NCBI GenBank assembly: GCA_015056585.1
Contig: SVFZ01000013.1
Coordinates: forward strand, 1 to 64,000
Direction: 5' to 3'
Origin: Butyrivibrio sp.
GTDB taxonomy: Bacteria; Bacillota; Clostridia; Lachnospirales; Lachnospiraceae
DNA length: 64,000 bases
The notes under the pieces were generated by a model that did not search any database, had not been told where the DNA came from, and was given only the letters and a program-made list of their open reading frames with translations. Positions 16,957 through 24,686 of the stretch are shown piece after piece. Within the stretch, counting starts at the first letter, position 1. Every line of letters begins with the position of its first letter. The position numbers were made by a program, and so were the translations under genes.

Positions 16957-17745
16957 TCAGCCACTCTGCTGCATGCTATAGACAAAATTCTCCATAAGCT
17001 CCTTCATGTTTATAAAAACAAAGTTTGATGCATCATTTAGCATCGAAACAGTAACAAACATTATCATCAGACCGATAACAATCTTAATCTGAATACCCAC
17101 CGCAAACATGTTCATCTGAGGCGATACCTTCGCAAGTACACCAAGAACAACGTTTGTGATAAAAGTTATAATAAAGATCGGAAGACAAATCCTGAATCCG
17201 ATAACTATGTAGTCCCTCATAAATTTAAGGATGGATTCAAGAAGCATATCCGAATTTATAACCGCACTGTTTACCGGAATAAGGGTAAAAGTGTCTGCAA
17301 GAGCCCTTAAAATATGCTGATACATTCCCGTCAGGATCAGCATCATGGTAAGTACCTGCGAATACAGACTTCCGGTGATGGTTACCTGTTCATTGGTGTT
17401 GGGGTCAAATATATTTACCATTGACAGACCAATCTGCATATCAACTATAGTTCCGGCAAAAGATGCTATCAGCTCACAAATCTGTACGGCATATCCTATA
17501 AGAAAACCGGCCAGAATTTCTTTAAGAACAATAATCGTAAATCCCATTACAGTATTGTACTCAGGCGGAGAAAAAGGCGCAGTGCCAAAGAGCATCATGG
17601 ATAAAAGCATGGAAAATCCAATCTTTACCAGGTTCGGAGTCTGCCTTCCGCCAAAAAAAGGACAAACAAACACAAAACTTGTTACTCTGACCAATATAAG
17701 CAAAAATATCTCCAGATCCCCGTAACTAAAATCGTAGCTTATCAT
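16957..17745 (-). CDS. fliR: flagellar type III export protein FliR
   Basis: A 262-residue, very hydrophobic protein with about six membrane segments and the FliR hallmarks VRVTSFVFVCPFFGGRQTP near the start and VDMQIGLSMVNIFDPNTNEQ in the middle. FliR forms the export gate with FliP and FliQ. It follows fliQ by 6 bases and is followed by flhB at 19 bases, a conserved order. Confidence 0.95.
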   Translation of the reverse strand: MISYDFSYGDLEIFLLILVRVTSFVFVCPFFGGRQTPNLVKIGFSMLLSMMLFGTAPFSPPEYNTVMGFTIIVLKEILAGFLIGYAVQICELIASFAGTIVDMQIGLSMVNIFDPNTNEQVTITGSLYSQVLTMMLILTGMYQHILRALADTFTLIPVNSAVINSDMLLESILKFMRDYIVIGFRICLPIFIITFITNVVLGVLAKVSPQMNMFAVGIQIKIVIGLMIMFVTVSMLNDASNFVFINMKELMENFVYSMQQSG

Positions 17746-17751
17746 ACTTTT

Positions 17752-18024
17752 TTACCTGACATATTGAGAAAAACTGGACCAGAGCTGTACAATAAATCCG
17801 GATAATTCTGTCAGCATCCAGTTTCCGATAAGCATGATAACAAGGAACACGCCAAGTACTTTAGGTACAAAGGTCAGGGTCTGCTCCTGAATAGAGGTAA
17901 CAGTCTGGAATATCGAAATTACAAGACCGATAATCATTGATGTTAAGAGGATCGGAAGGGACATTTTTATAACCATATAAAGAGCTGAACTTACGATCAG
18001 ATTTATATCTTCTATTGTGATCAT
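17752..18024 (-). CDS. fliQ: flagellar type III export protein FliQ
   Basis: A 90-residue protein with two membrane helices, matching FliQ in length and motif (PILLTSMIIGLVISIFQTVT followed by SIQEQTLTFVPKV). It is the smallest component of the FliPQR export gate and lies between fliP and fliR. Confidence 0.95.
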   Translation of the reverse strand: MITIEDINLIVSSALYMVIKMSLPILLTSMIIGLVISIFQTVTSIQEQTLTFVPKVLGVFLVIMLIGNWMLTELSGFIVQLWSSFSQYVR

Positions 18025-18049
18025 TTTTCTCTCCCTCTCCTTTTTTTAA

Positions 18050-18994
18050 TCAGTAGAATGACTTTACAAGATTACCGATGATAAGGCTCCAGCCGTCTGC
18101 AAGAACAAAAAGCAGGATCTTAAACGGCAAGGAAATTGTGGTCGGCGGTAACATCATCATACCCATACTCATAAGTACCGAAGCCACAACCATGTCTATT
18201 ACAATAAACGGTATATATATCAAAAAGCCGATAATAAAAGCTGTTCTTAGCTCACTAACAATAAAACTTGGAATGAGTACCACATTTGGAATGCTCTCAA
18301 GTTCGCCGTCCCATTCAATACCATCTATCTGCATGAACAGGATCACGTCCTTCTTTTGCGTCTGACCATACATGAACTGTCTGAAAGGGTCCATTGCTTT
18401 TTCATAGAACTCCCTCTGCTCCATCTCCCCATTTTCAAAAGGGATAACTGCATCATTGTAAACAGTTGTAAGAGTTGGCTGCATTATAAAAAGAGTCATA
18501 AACAAAGCGATACCGATCATCACAAGGTTTGGTGGTGATGTCTGGGTACCTATGGCAGTTCTGGTAAAATGGAGAGCTACAATGATCCTCGTAAAAGAGG
18601 TCATCATAACAAGAAGCGTTGGAGCCAGAGAAATTAAAGTTAAGATGATAAGGATTCTCAGAGCACCGTTTAAAGAGCCATTTCCATTGTCATAGGTTAT
18701 GGTCACCGTATTTGCAATGTTGAGTTCTTTAAGGTCCTCCGGATCCTCTGAAGAACCGGGTTCGTTAATATAGGTTCTCTCTCCCTGAGTACCGGTCAAG
18801 TGATCTACTGTGTCAGTAGTGGGATCTGTAGGTGAAGTATCTACAATTATATTCTCAGTAGCATAAGTTGTAATTCCAAAAGATAAGGACAGGAAGAAAG
18901 CCATAATAAGCATTAAAAGCGAACGCTTTAAAATGCCCACATGGTTTAAGGTTTTTTTATCTTTTCTCTTCCTATCTCCCCACTTTATTTGCAT
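18050..18994 (-). CDS. fliP: flagellar type III export protein FliP
   Basis: FliP is the core of the flagellar export gate. The 314-residue product starts with a basic stretch and a hydrophobic segment (about residues 26-45, ending TYATEN), consistent with a cleaved signal peptide as in other FliP proteins, then a variable Thr/Glu-rich region, and the conserved core from ILIILTLISLAPTLLVMMTS through TSPPNLVMIGIALFMTLFIM to MGMMMLPPTTISLPFKILLF. The start overlaps the fliO stop as TAATG. Confidence 0.96.
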   Translation of the reverse strand: MQIKWGDRKRKDKKTLNHVGILKRSLLMLIMAFFLSLSFGITTYATENIIVDTSPTDPTTDTVDHLTGTQGERTYINEPGSSEDPEDLKELNIANTVTITYDNGNGSLNGALRILIILTLISLAPTLLVMMTSFTRIIVALHFTRTAIGTQTSPPNLVMIGIALFMTLFIMQPTLTTVYNDAVIPFENGEMEQREFYEKAMDPFRQFMYGQTQKKDVILFMQIDGIEWDGELESIPNVVLIPSFIVSELRTAFIIGFLIYIPFIVIDMVVASVLMSMGMMMLPPTTISLPFKILLFVLADGWSLIIGNLVKSFY

Positions 18995-19374
18995 TACTTC
19001 TTTTTCTCACCCTTGATTTTTTCGAGAATGTCTTTAAAAGACATATTCTCTTTTTCACCCGTATTAAGCATAAGCTCATCGGATAAGACGTCTCCAAGAT
19101 TTACAATCTGATCTTTGGAAACGCCGATTGCAACATATCTGTTACCGATACGTATTATCTGAACATACTTGGTGGCAGAAATCTTGCAGGTTTCTACAAC
19201 TTCAATATTCTTACCGATATCTGCACCCTTTTGATAATTTGCCATCCATTTGGTGGCATAATAAGTAGCGCCCAAAACAACTATAAATATTATCAGTACA
19301 GATATAAACTGCAGGTAAGAATCAAATTCACTTCTCAGATTCTGCCCATTTTGCACAATAAGCAAATATGCCAT
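18994..19374 (-). CDS. fliO: flagellar export assembly protein FliO
   Basis: A 126-residue protein with one membrane segment (about residues 22-42) and a small cytoplasmic domain with the FliO motif VVETCKISATKYVQIIRIGN RYVAIGVSKD in two parts. FliO assists FliP complex assembly. The position between fliY and fliP is canonical. The slot that carries cheY in Bacillus, between fliY and fliO, is empty here. Confidence 0.9.
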   Translation of the reverse strand: MAYLLIVQNGQNLRSEFDSYLQFISVLIIFIVVLGATYYATKWMANYQKGADIGKNIEVVETCKISATKYVQIIRIGNRYVAIGVSKDQIVNLGDVLSDELMLNTGEKENMSFKDILEKIKGEKKK

Positions 19375-19394
19375 TATATGTTCCCCAAAAACTT

Positions 19395-20651
19395 TTATTG
19401 TACTATCTCGGTTACACGAACGCCGAAACTTTCCTCGATAACAACTACTTCTCCCTTTGCAACAAACTTGCCGTTAACAAGAACATCCACCGGTTCGCCG
19501 GCAACTTTATCAAGCTCAATGATGGTACCCGGTGCAAAATCAAGAATATCAGCGATAGGTTTGGCTGTTCTTCCAAGCTCAACAGTAACTTCAAGAGGCA
19601 CATCTTTGATGATACCGATGTTTTCGCCGCCTGCCATGATAGTTGTGCCACCGGAAAAATTCTGGAACTGTGCCGGCTGAATATTCATGTTCATCATCTG
19701 AGGCATAGGCATTTGCATCGGCATACCCATCTGAGGCATACCCATCTGTGGCATTCCCATCTGTGGCATTCCCATGCCCATTTGGCCGGCCATCATATTT
19801 GGATCCATTTGAGGCATTGCTGCAGCGCCGGCATCCGGAGCCGGTGCAGGAGCCGGTGCAGGAGCAGGCGAAGGCGCAGGAGCCGGTTCTGGCTCGGATG
19901 ATGCTCCGGCATCTGTAAGAACCGTATCTTTAAGAGTCTTTGCAAAATCTATAGGATACAGCTGCATAAGAGTTGAATCCACCAGATCGCCCACCTGCAT
20001 CTTAAATGATATCTTAACAAATGTTCCTGTTAAGAAATCAGCAATATCAGACGGATCATCATTGATCATATCAAGAAGAGTAGCCTGTGGCGGACTTATA
20101 TCAACTTTCTGATTGATCATTGTTGAAAGAGATGTGGCTGCAGCACCCATCATCTGGTTCATAGCTTCTGAAATAGCTGACAGCTGCAGTTCTCCGATCT
20201 CACCATCAGTATTGGTTCCGTCACCACCCATCATAAGGTCGGTAATAACCATTACATCGTGTTCCTTTAGAATAAGGATATTTGTTCCGTCAAGACCTAC
20301 TGTGTATTTGATCTGAATAAATACGCAGGGTCTCTCATAATTGTTAATAACGCTTCCCCAGTTAGCCAATTCTACCTGAGGTGTTGTGATATTAACTTTC
20401 TGATTAACAAGGGAATACAGCGTTGTAGCTGAAGATCCCATACTGATATTAGCCACTTCACCAATTGCATCTTTTTCAGCATCGGTAAGAAGTGACTCGT
20501 CGATTCCGCTGTCCCCGGCAGATGGTGCGGCAGCTCCAGTATCAGGAGCAGGTGTATCCGCAGAATCACCTGCAGCAGCATCTCCACCACCGGAAGTATC
20601 CATACCGGCTAATAGTGCATTGATTTCATCTTGTGATAACATTCCATCCAT
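19395..20651 (-). CDS. fliY: flagellar motor switch phosphatase FliY
   Basis: FliY combines a CheC-type CheY-P phosphatase with a FliN-type C-terminal SpoA domain in the switch complex. The N-terminus (MLSQDEINALLAGM) is the CheY-P binding segment. Two phosphatase motifs are intact: DAIGEVANISMGSSATTLY and SAISEAMNQMMGAAATSLS. A Pro/Ala then Met/Gly/Pro/Gln linker follows (about residues 258-318), with tandem QMGMP repeats. The C-terminal SpoA domain (about 335-418) includes VELGRTAKPIADILDFAPG. At 418 residues it is a little long because of the linker. Confidence 0.95.
   Translation of the reverse strand: MDGMLSQDEINALLAGMDTSGGGDAAAGDSADTPAPDTGAAAPSAGDSGIDESLLTDAEKDAIGEVANISMGSSATTLYSLVNQKVNITTPQVELANWGSVINNYERPCVFIQIKYTVGLDGTNILILKEHDVMVITDLMMGGDGTNTDGEIGELQLSAISEAMNQMMGAAATSLSTMINQKVDISPPQATLLDMINDDPSDIADFLTGTFVKISFKMQVGDLVDSTLMQLYPIDFAKTLKDTVLTDAGASSEPEPAPAPSPAPAPAPAPAPDAGAAAMPQMDPNMMAGQMGMGMPQMGMPQMGMPQMGMPMQMPMPQMMNMNIQPAQFQNFSGGTTIMAGGENIGIIKDVPLEVTVELGRTAKPIADILDFAPGTIIELDKVAGEPVDVLVNGKFVAKGEVVVIEESFGVRVTEIVQ
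19720..19779 (-). repeat. four 15-bp tandem repeats inside fliY
   Basis: Units GGCATACCCATCTGA, GGCATACCCATCTGT, GGCATTCCCATCTGT and GGCATTCCCATGCCC (plus strand) follow one another without a gap. Each encodes about five residues of the Met/Gly/Pro/Gln linker of FliY, so the linker length can change in frame by slippage. Confidence 0.9.
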
Positions 20652-20655
20652 GCTG

Positions 20656-21639
20656 CTACTCTTCCTCCTCTCTTACAACCGAAGTTATCCTTACGGCATA
20701 TTTATCCTTCGCAGTTCCGGGCAAAGCTGTGAATTTAAACAGATTACCCACATAAACCTGCATATCTGTATTTACTCTGTTATCTAATCTAATGATGTCC
20801 CCAGCCTGAAGATGAACAAAGTCGTTTACAGAAACATTACATTTACCAAGTATGGCTTTTACCGGAACATCCACATGTCTTACCATTGTTTCCAGCGTAT
20901 CTTCATAATTCTCATCAGTATTCTTCTGCATTGTAGAGAACCAGAACTTGGTATTAAGTTTGTCCATAACGGACTCTAAAGTAAAGTATGGAAGGCAGAC
21001 ATTCATAAGACCTTCCGTATCGCCAATCTTGATATTCAAAGTGACGATAGCAATCATATCTGTAGGAGAAATAACCTGAGCAAACTGAGGGTTTGTCTCT
21101 ATCCTCTCCATTACGGGATTGATCGCAACAACGTTCTGCCATGGCTCTACCATCAGCTGCATACAGATGGTAACAAGTTTCTCTATTAGTGGCATCTCAA
21201 TGTCGGTAAAAGGTCTTGGCTTATCCAGAGTTCCTCCCTCACCTCCAAGCATTCTGTCAATGAAGGAAAAACCAATGTTTGCCTGTAGTTCCAAAATTAT
21301 CGTGCCCTGCAGAGGTAAAAAATTGATTACTCCTAAAATTACAGGGTTTGACAGAGCGTTACTGAATTCCGAATAAGTAACGGTCTCAGAGTTAGCAACA
21401 GAAACCGATACGTTCTTACGCAGGTATAAAGGCAAAGTTGTAGATAAAAGTCTTCCGTAATGCTCATAGATCATCTCAAGAGTACGAAGATGCTCTTTGG
21501 AGAATTTCGCAGGGCGCTTAAAGTCATAATCTTTGACCTTCTTTTCATCTGCGGCCTGCATTTGATCTACGTCAAGCTCACCAGTTGAGAGTGCTGCCAG
21601 CAGACTATCTATTTCATTTTGTGACAGTACTTCACTCAA
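20656..21639 (-). CDS. fliM: flagellar motor switch protein FliM
   Basis: FliM is the CheY-P receptor of the motor switch. The 327-residue product has the N-terminal CheY-P binding segment VLSQNEIDSLLAAL, the CheC-like middle domain and a C-terminal SpoA domain. The start is a TTG at 21639 preceded by AAAGGAG at a good distance. It is followed by fliY after 4 bases. Confidence 0.96.
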   Translation of the reverse strand: MSEVLSQNEIDSLLAALSTGELDVDQMQAADEKKVKDYDFKRPAKFSKEHLRTLEMIYEHYGRLLSTTLPLYLRKNVSVSVANSETVTYSEFSNALSNPVILGVINFLPLQGTIILELQANIGFSFIDRMLGGEGGTLDKPRPFTDIEMPLIEKLVTICMQLMVEPWQNVVAINPVMERIETNPQFAQVISPTDMIAIVTLNIKIGDTEGLMNVCLPYFTLESVMDKLNTKFWFSTMQKNTDENYEDTLETMVRHVDVPVKAILGKCNVSVNDFVHLQAGDIIRLDNRVNTDMQVYVGNLFKFTALPGTAKDKYAVRITSVVREEEE

Positions 21640-21681
21640 ATTAAATCTCCTTTCTTCAAGCCATATAAAGACCTGAAAGCT

Positions 21682-22215
21682 TTACTGATAAAGAACGCTT
21701 GAGAATGTAACTTCATAAATAAAGTTGGAATTAAACAGTTCCTGAACTTCATCAAGGATCTTGTCCTTGGCAGCAGTGTCGTCTGCCTGAAGTTCCTCAA
21801 GAGTATAGGATGAAAGAACATTAGTTATTTTACCTTTTATAAGTTCTCTCATATTTGCCAGTGATTCCTCGGTACCAAGAGTAGCGTAGTCTCCTGAAGC
21901 CGTATTCATGGTAAATACAACTTCAACAAGCATATAATGGCTCTTTCCATCCTCTCCCGGTTTAAGATTGATGGTAAGCTGATCGTCTCCCGTAAATCCA
22001 TAGGTTGCGATATTTCCAACCCCACCACCTGCTGAGCCTGTAAATCCACCGGTATTACCGCCGTTAGCCTCCAGTTCAAGAGCTGCGGCTATATCAGAAA
22101 TCAGTTTTGCCGTCTGTGAATTGGTAGTCATTACGCTAAGCAGCATAAATCCTGTCATTGCGATATTAACTACCAAAAGTGCAAGAATAATAATAGATAG
22201 CAGGTTCTTTTTCAT
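21682..22215 (-). CDS. fliL: flagellar basal body-associated protein FliL
   Basis: A 177-residue single-pass membrane protein (membrane helix about residues 5-28) with a periplasm-side domain that ends EVQELFNSNFIYEVTFSSVLYQ, matching FliL. FliL surrounds the stator and supports torque. A short Gly-rich stretch (about residues 52-67) is a local oddity. It lies between motB and fliM. Confidence 0.85.
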   Translation of the reverse strand: MKKNLLSIIILALLVVNIAMTGFMLLSVMTTNSQTAKLISDIAAALELEANGGNTGGFTGSAGGGVGNIATYGFTGDDQLTINLKPGEDGKSHYMLVEVVFTMNTASGDYATLGTEESLANMRELIKGKITNVLSSYTLEELQADDTAAKDKILDEVQELFNSNFIYEVTFSSVLYQ

Positions 22216-22237
22216 ATTCAGGTTCTCCCTCTCATAA

Positions 22238-23071
22238 TCAGTAGTTGGCGCTAAGCGGATTGTAAATCTTGATCTCTACACGTCTGTTTCTGGCTCTTCC
22301 CTCATCCGTGGAGTTGTCCGCAATGGGATCATATTCCCCTCTTCCTGTGTGGAGAAGTTTGGCCGGATCAAGATTTGTATTTTCCACAAAATAATTAAAT
22401 ATGGACAGAGCTCTTCCCGAGCTCAGCTCATCATTATTACTGTATTTGCCACCACCGCTCATAGGAACATTATCTGTATGTCCTTCAATCTCTATGGTGC
22501 CGCCGGCATAAGATTCAAGAATCTGTCCAACTTTATCAATAACAGGAATTGCGTCTTCCTTTATATCAACCTTTCCTGAGTTGAAAAGAATAGAGCCTTG
22601 AATCGTAAGTTCAACATATTGGCTTGTATAGTTTAAAAATACTTGATTTTCAATATCTCCTTCTTCTATCGCTTCCTGTATCTGCTCTGCAAGTTCCTGA
22701 GAAGCTTCCAGCTGCTTTTCTTCAAGAGCTTCTTTAAGTTCATGCTCTTCTTTTTCGCCAACTGCGTCTTCCTCTGCATCAGAGTCCTCACCTGACTGGG
22801 CAAGACCCATGGAGGTAATATAGCTTGAAAGCTCAGTAAGCTGTGATACGCCGTCTCCAATCAGAGCTCCTTTTCCAATGGCCATTTCGCCTCCGGAAAA
22901 GATACCAAATGCAGAACTGAAAGAAGCTGCAACTTCTTCAAATTTTGCTGCATCCATAGTTGCCATAGAGAATAGCAAAACGAAGAAGCACAAAAGAAGG
23001 TTCATAAGATCACCAAAGGTTCCCTGCCAGGCAGGTAGACCCGGTTTTATTTCTTCCGGTTTCTTTGCCAT
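22238..23071 (-). CDS. motB: flagellar stator protein MotB
   Basis: MotB anchors the stator to peptidoglycan. The single membrane helix follows PAWQGTFGDLMNLLLCFFVL, with the proton/sodium-binding Asp in GTFGDLMN (about residue 21). A linker, a charged helical region (about 95-135) and a C-terminal OmpA/Pal domain follow (EIEGHTDNVPMS, RALSIFNYFVE, GRARNRRVEIKI). The start ATG overlaps the motA stop (TAATG). Length 277 is typical. Confidence 0.96.
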   Translation of the reverse strand: MAKKPEEIKPGLPAWQGTFGDLMNLLLCFFVLLFSMATMDAAKFEEVAASFSSAFGIFSGGEMAIGKGALIGDGVSQLTELSSYITSMGLAQSGEDSDAEEDAVGEKEEHELKEALEEKQLEASQELAEQIQEAIEEGDIENQVFLNYTSQYVELTIQGSILFNSGKVDIKEDAIPVIDKVGQILESYAGGTIEIEGHTDNVPMSGGGKYSNNDELSSGRALSIFNYFVENTNLDPAKLLHTGRGEYDPIADNSTDEGRARNRRVEIKIYNPLSANY

Positions 23072-23871
23072 TATTCTCCTCCATCACCTGAGCCGTTCTC
23101 AGCTTCATAAGCAGCTCTGTCACTTGGTGACAGGAATGATTTAAGTTTCTCCTCGGTTACACGAGGGTTTTCTCCGGCCTGAATGGACAAAAGACCTTCA
23201 ATAATAATGCTCTTAGCCATATATTCAGCATTACTGCGGGCTTTAAGCTTGTTCTCTGCAGGATAACAGAACCAGTTCGCCAAAACAGATCCATAGAAAG
23301 TTGTAATGAGGGCAACCGCCATGGACGGTCCGATTGATGAAGGATCTGACATGTTCTGAAGCATAAGAACCAGTCCAAGGAGGGTTCCGATCATACCCCA
23401 GGAAGGGCCCATACCTGCAACATCTGCAAAGAAAGAATAATTTTCTTTATGTCTCTCAGACATGGCATCGATCTCGGCTTCCAATATGCTCTTAACCAGC
23501 TCCGGTTCAGTACCGTCAACAATAAGGCCTACGCCTTTTTTCATAAAGGCATCTTCAAGGTTTCCGGCAGCTTCTTCCAGTGCAAGAAGTCCTTCCTTAC
23601 GGGCGGTATTTGAAAGATCAATGATAGTCTTAATCGTGCCCTTGGTATCATCAGCCGGCATCTTAAAAATCAAAGTATATGATTTAAGGCCGCTTATGAA
23701 ACTGGGCATGGAACGGGATGCCAGAACCGCCATGAACGCTCCGCCAAAGGTAATCATAGCAGAAGGTGCATCCAGGAAGTATTTAACACCGGTAATTCCG
23801 GCACTAAATACAATACTCAGGATCATAAACAAAAAACATAATCCTACACCAAGCAATGACGCAATATCCAC
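23071..23871 (-). CDS. motA: flagellar stator protein MotA
   Basis: MotA forms the pentameric part of the stator around MotB. The 266-residue product has four membrane helices with the conserved cytoplasmic loop and GMGPSWGMIGTLLGLVLMLQ followed by GPSMAVALITTFYGSVLANW. The start is a GTG at 23871 preceded by AAGGGGG at 7 bases. Upstream lies a 250-base gap containing a long palindrome and a promoter candidate, so motA may head its own transcript. Confidence 0.96.
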   Translation of the reverse strand: MDIASLLGVGLCFLFMILSIVFSAGITGVKYFLDAPSAMITFGGAFMAVLASRSMPSFISGLKSYTLIFKMPADDTKGTIKTIIDLSNTARKEGLLALEEAAGNLEDAFMKKGVGLIVDGTEPELVKSILEAEIDAMSERHKENYSFFADVAGMGPSWGMIGTLLGLVLMLQNMSDPSSIGPSMAVALITTFYGSVLANWFCYPAENKLKARSNAEYMAKSIIIEGLLSIQAGENPRVTEEKLKSFLSPSDRAAYEAENGSGDGGE

Positions 23872-23924
23872 AAATATACCCCCTTCTCATAAGTATATGT
23901 ATGATATGACTCAAAGTATTGAAA

Positions 23925-24054
23925 TTGTATCTACGAACAAAAATATACATCGTCGCTCATAGTTCTGAGCATTTCAGAATGCCAAATCATAAGATTTGTC
24001 ATTCTTCCATAGAACTAAAAGCGCTCCTTATATATATTTTTGTTCTTGATACAA
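23925..24054. repeat. 130-bp imperfect palindrome upstream of motA
   Basis: From the outside in, the two halves pair as TTGTATC (23925-23931) with GATACAA (24048-24054), GAACAAAAATATA (23935-23947) with TATATTTTTGTTC (24033-24045), CGCT/AGCG, TAGTTCT (23960-23966) with AGAACTA (24011-24017), AGAATG (23976-23981) with CATTCT (24000-24005), and CAAATC (23983-23988) with GATTTG (23993-23998), closed by a four-base loop. There is no T tract that would make it a simple terminator. It contains no open reading frame of note. Confidence 0.85.
24027..24054 (-). promoter_or_regulatory. candidate sigma-A promoter of motA-motB operon
   Basis: On the minus strand TTGTAT (24049-24054) and TATAAG (24027-24032) are 16 bases apart. 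If used, transcription would begin near 24020, just before the inner hairpin (24017 to 23960), leaving a 5' untranslated region of about 150 bases before the motA GTG. It is the outer right arm of the palindrome itself. Confidence 0.45.
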
Positions 24055-24121
24055 ATGTTTACTACATGAGTATCCATTCATAAGAAAAAGTACTATCGCA
24101 TAACAAATTTCCAGCAAGTTA

Positions 24122-24298
24122 TCATCCTTCCTGGATCAGTTTCCAAATTTCTTCCAAGCTCTCCTTAACAAGGAGTTTTCTTCCCCCGCTCAGAATAATT
24201 ACAGTATCCGGATTTGATTCCACTGTCTGAATACTTCTGGCATTTACCAGAATCTTGCGTGTATCCAGCTTGGTTAAAAGAAGTAAGCTCTTCTCCAT
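24122..24298 (-). CDS. flbD: flagellar FlbD family protein (58 residues)
   Basis: A short gene found by reading the minus strand: MEKSLLLLTKLDTRKILVNA, then RSIQTVESNPDTVIILSGGR, then KLLVKESLEEIWKLIQEG. This matches the small FlbD family (about 60 residues; LTxLxGxxxxLNxxxIExIExxPDTxIxLxxGxxxxVxES). AAGGA lies 8 bases before the ATG. It sits between flgE and motA, as flbD does in many Firmicutes. The function of this family is not established. Confidence 0.88.
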   Translation of the reverse strand: MEKSLLLLTKLDTRKILVNARSIQTVESNPDTVIILSGGRKLLVKESLEEIWKLIQEG

Positions 24299-24616
24299 GG
24301 CATAAATCCTTGTACATTAACCCCTGTTGTTATAAATTTAGAATTATTTCACACATGACTGAAATTTTATTTCTACATGCATTAATTTTACCACATTTAA
24401 TGTACCACAGACCCATGTTTTGTTCACAATTTATACATATTTGAAGCATAATTTCACTTGCTCTGACCGAGAATGAAATTTACTTTCCGATACGAAACTT
24501 AATTGTGATTCCAATAAGCGCATAATACAACATATTGTGGTATCACTCTAATTGTAACACTTTTTTATTTCAAGAACAGTATTAATCTTGATTTTTATAT
24601 CTTTTTTATGGTTCTT
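24299..24616. other. AT-rich intergenic region between flgE and flbD
   Basis: About 320 bases without a convincing gene on either strand. The only promoter-like signal I see toward flbD is an extended -10 (TGGTAAAAT, with TAAAAT at 24385-24390 on the minus strand) and no good -35 partner. No sigma-28 -10 element was found. The plus-strand reading frames crossing it are shadows with no ribosome binding site. Confidence 0.5.
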
Positions 24617-24644
24617 AAAGGGGCTGCCGGATGACAGCCCCTTT
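24617..24644 (-). terminator. hairpin after flgE
   Basis: AAAGGGGCTG (24617-24626) pairs perfectly with CAGCCCCTTT (24635-24644) around an 8-base loop. It lies 43 bases after the flgE stop. Only three T residues follow on the minus strand, so it may be a weak terminator or an mRNA 3' stabiliser rather than a full stop. Confidence 0.65.
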
Positions 24645-24686
24645 ATCTTTGTATTTTGATGGATTATTTGCAGTTAAAAGTTAAAA

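Noticed and set aside
16938-16985. TTG start for FlhB that overlaps fliR
   Set aside because: The ATG at 16937 gives the MKLNLQFFAE start common in relatives; the extension has no ribosome binding site.
19720-19779. Tandem repeat as a CRISPR or mobile element
   Set aside because: The units are contiguous, 15 bases long and in frame inside fliY.
24214-24444. Plus-strand frame of 76 codons over the flbD region
   Set aside because: It runs antisense to flbD, has no ribosome binding site and its translation has no recognisable features; flbD on the minus strand explains the coding signal.
24481-24500. TATCGGAAA in the flgE-flbD gap as a sigma-28 element
   Set aside because: The -10 lacks GCCGATA and no TAAA lies at the right distance.
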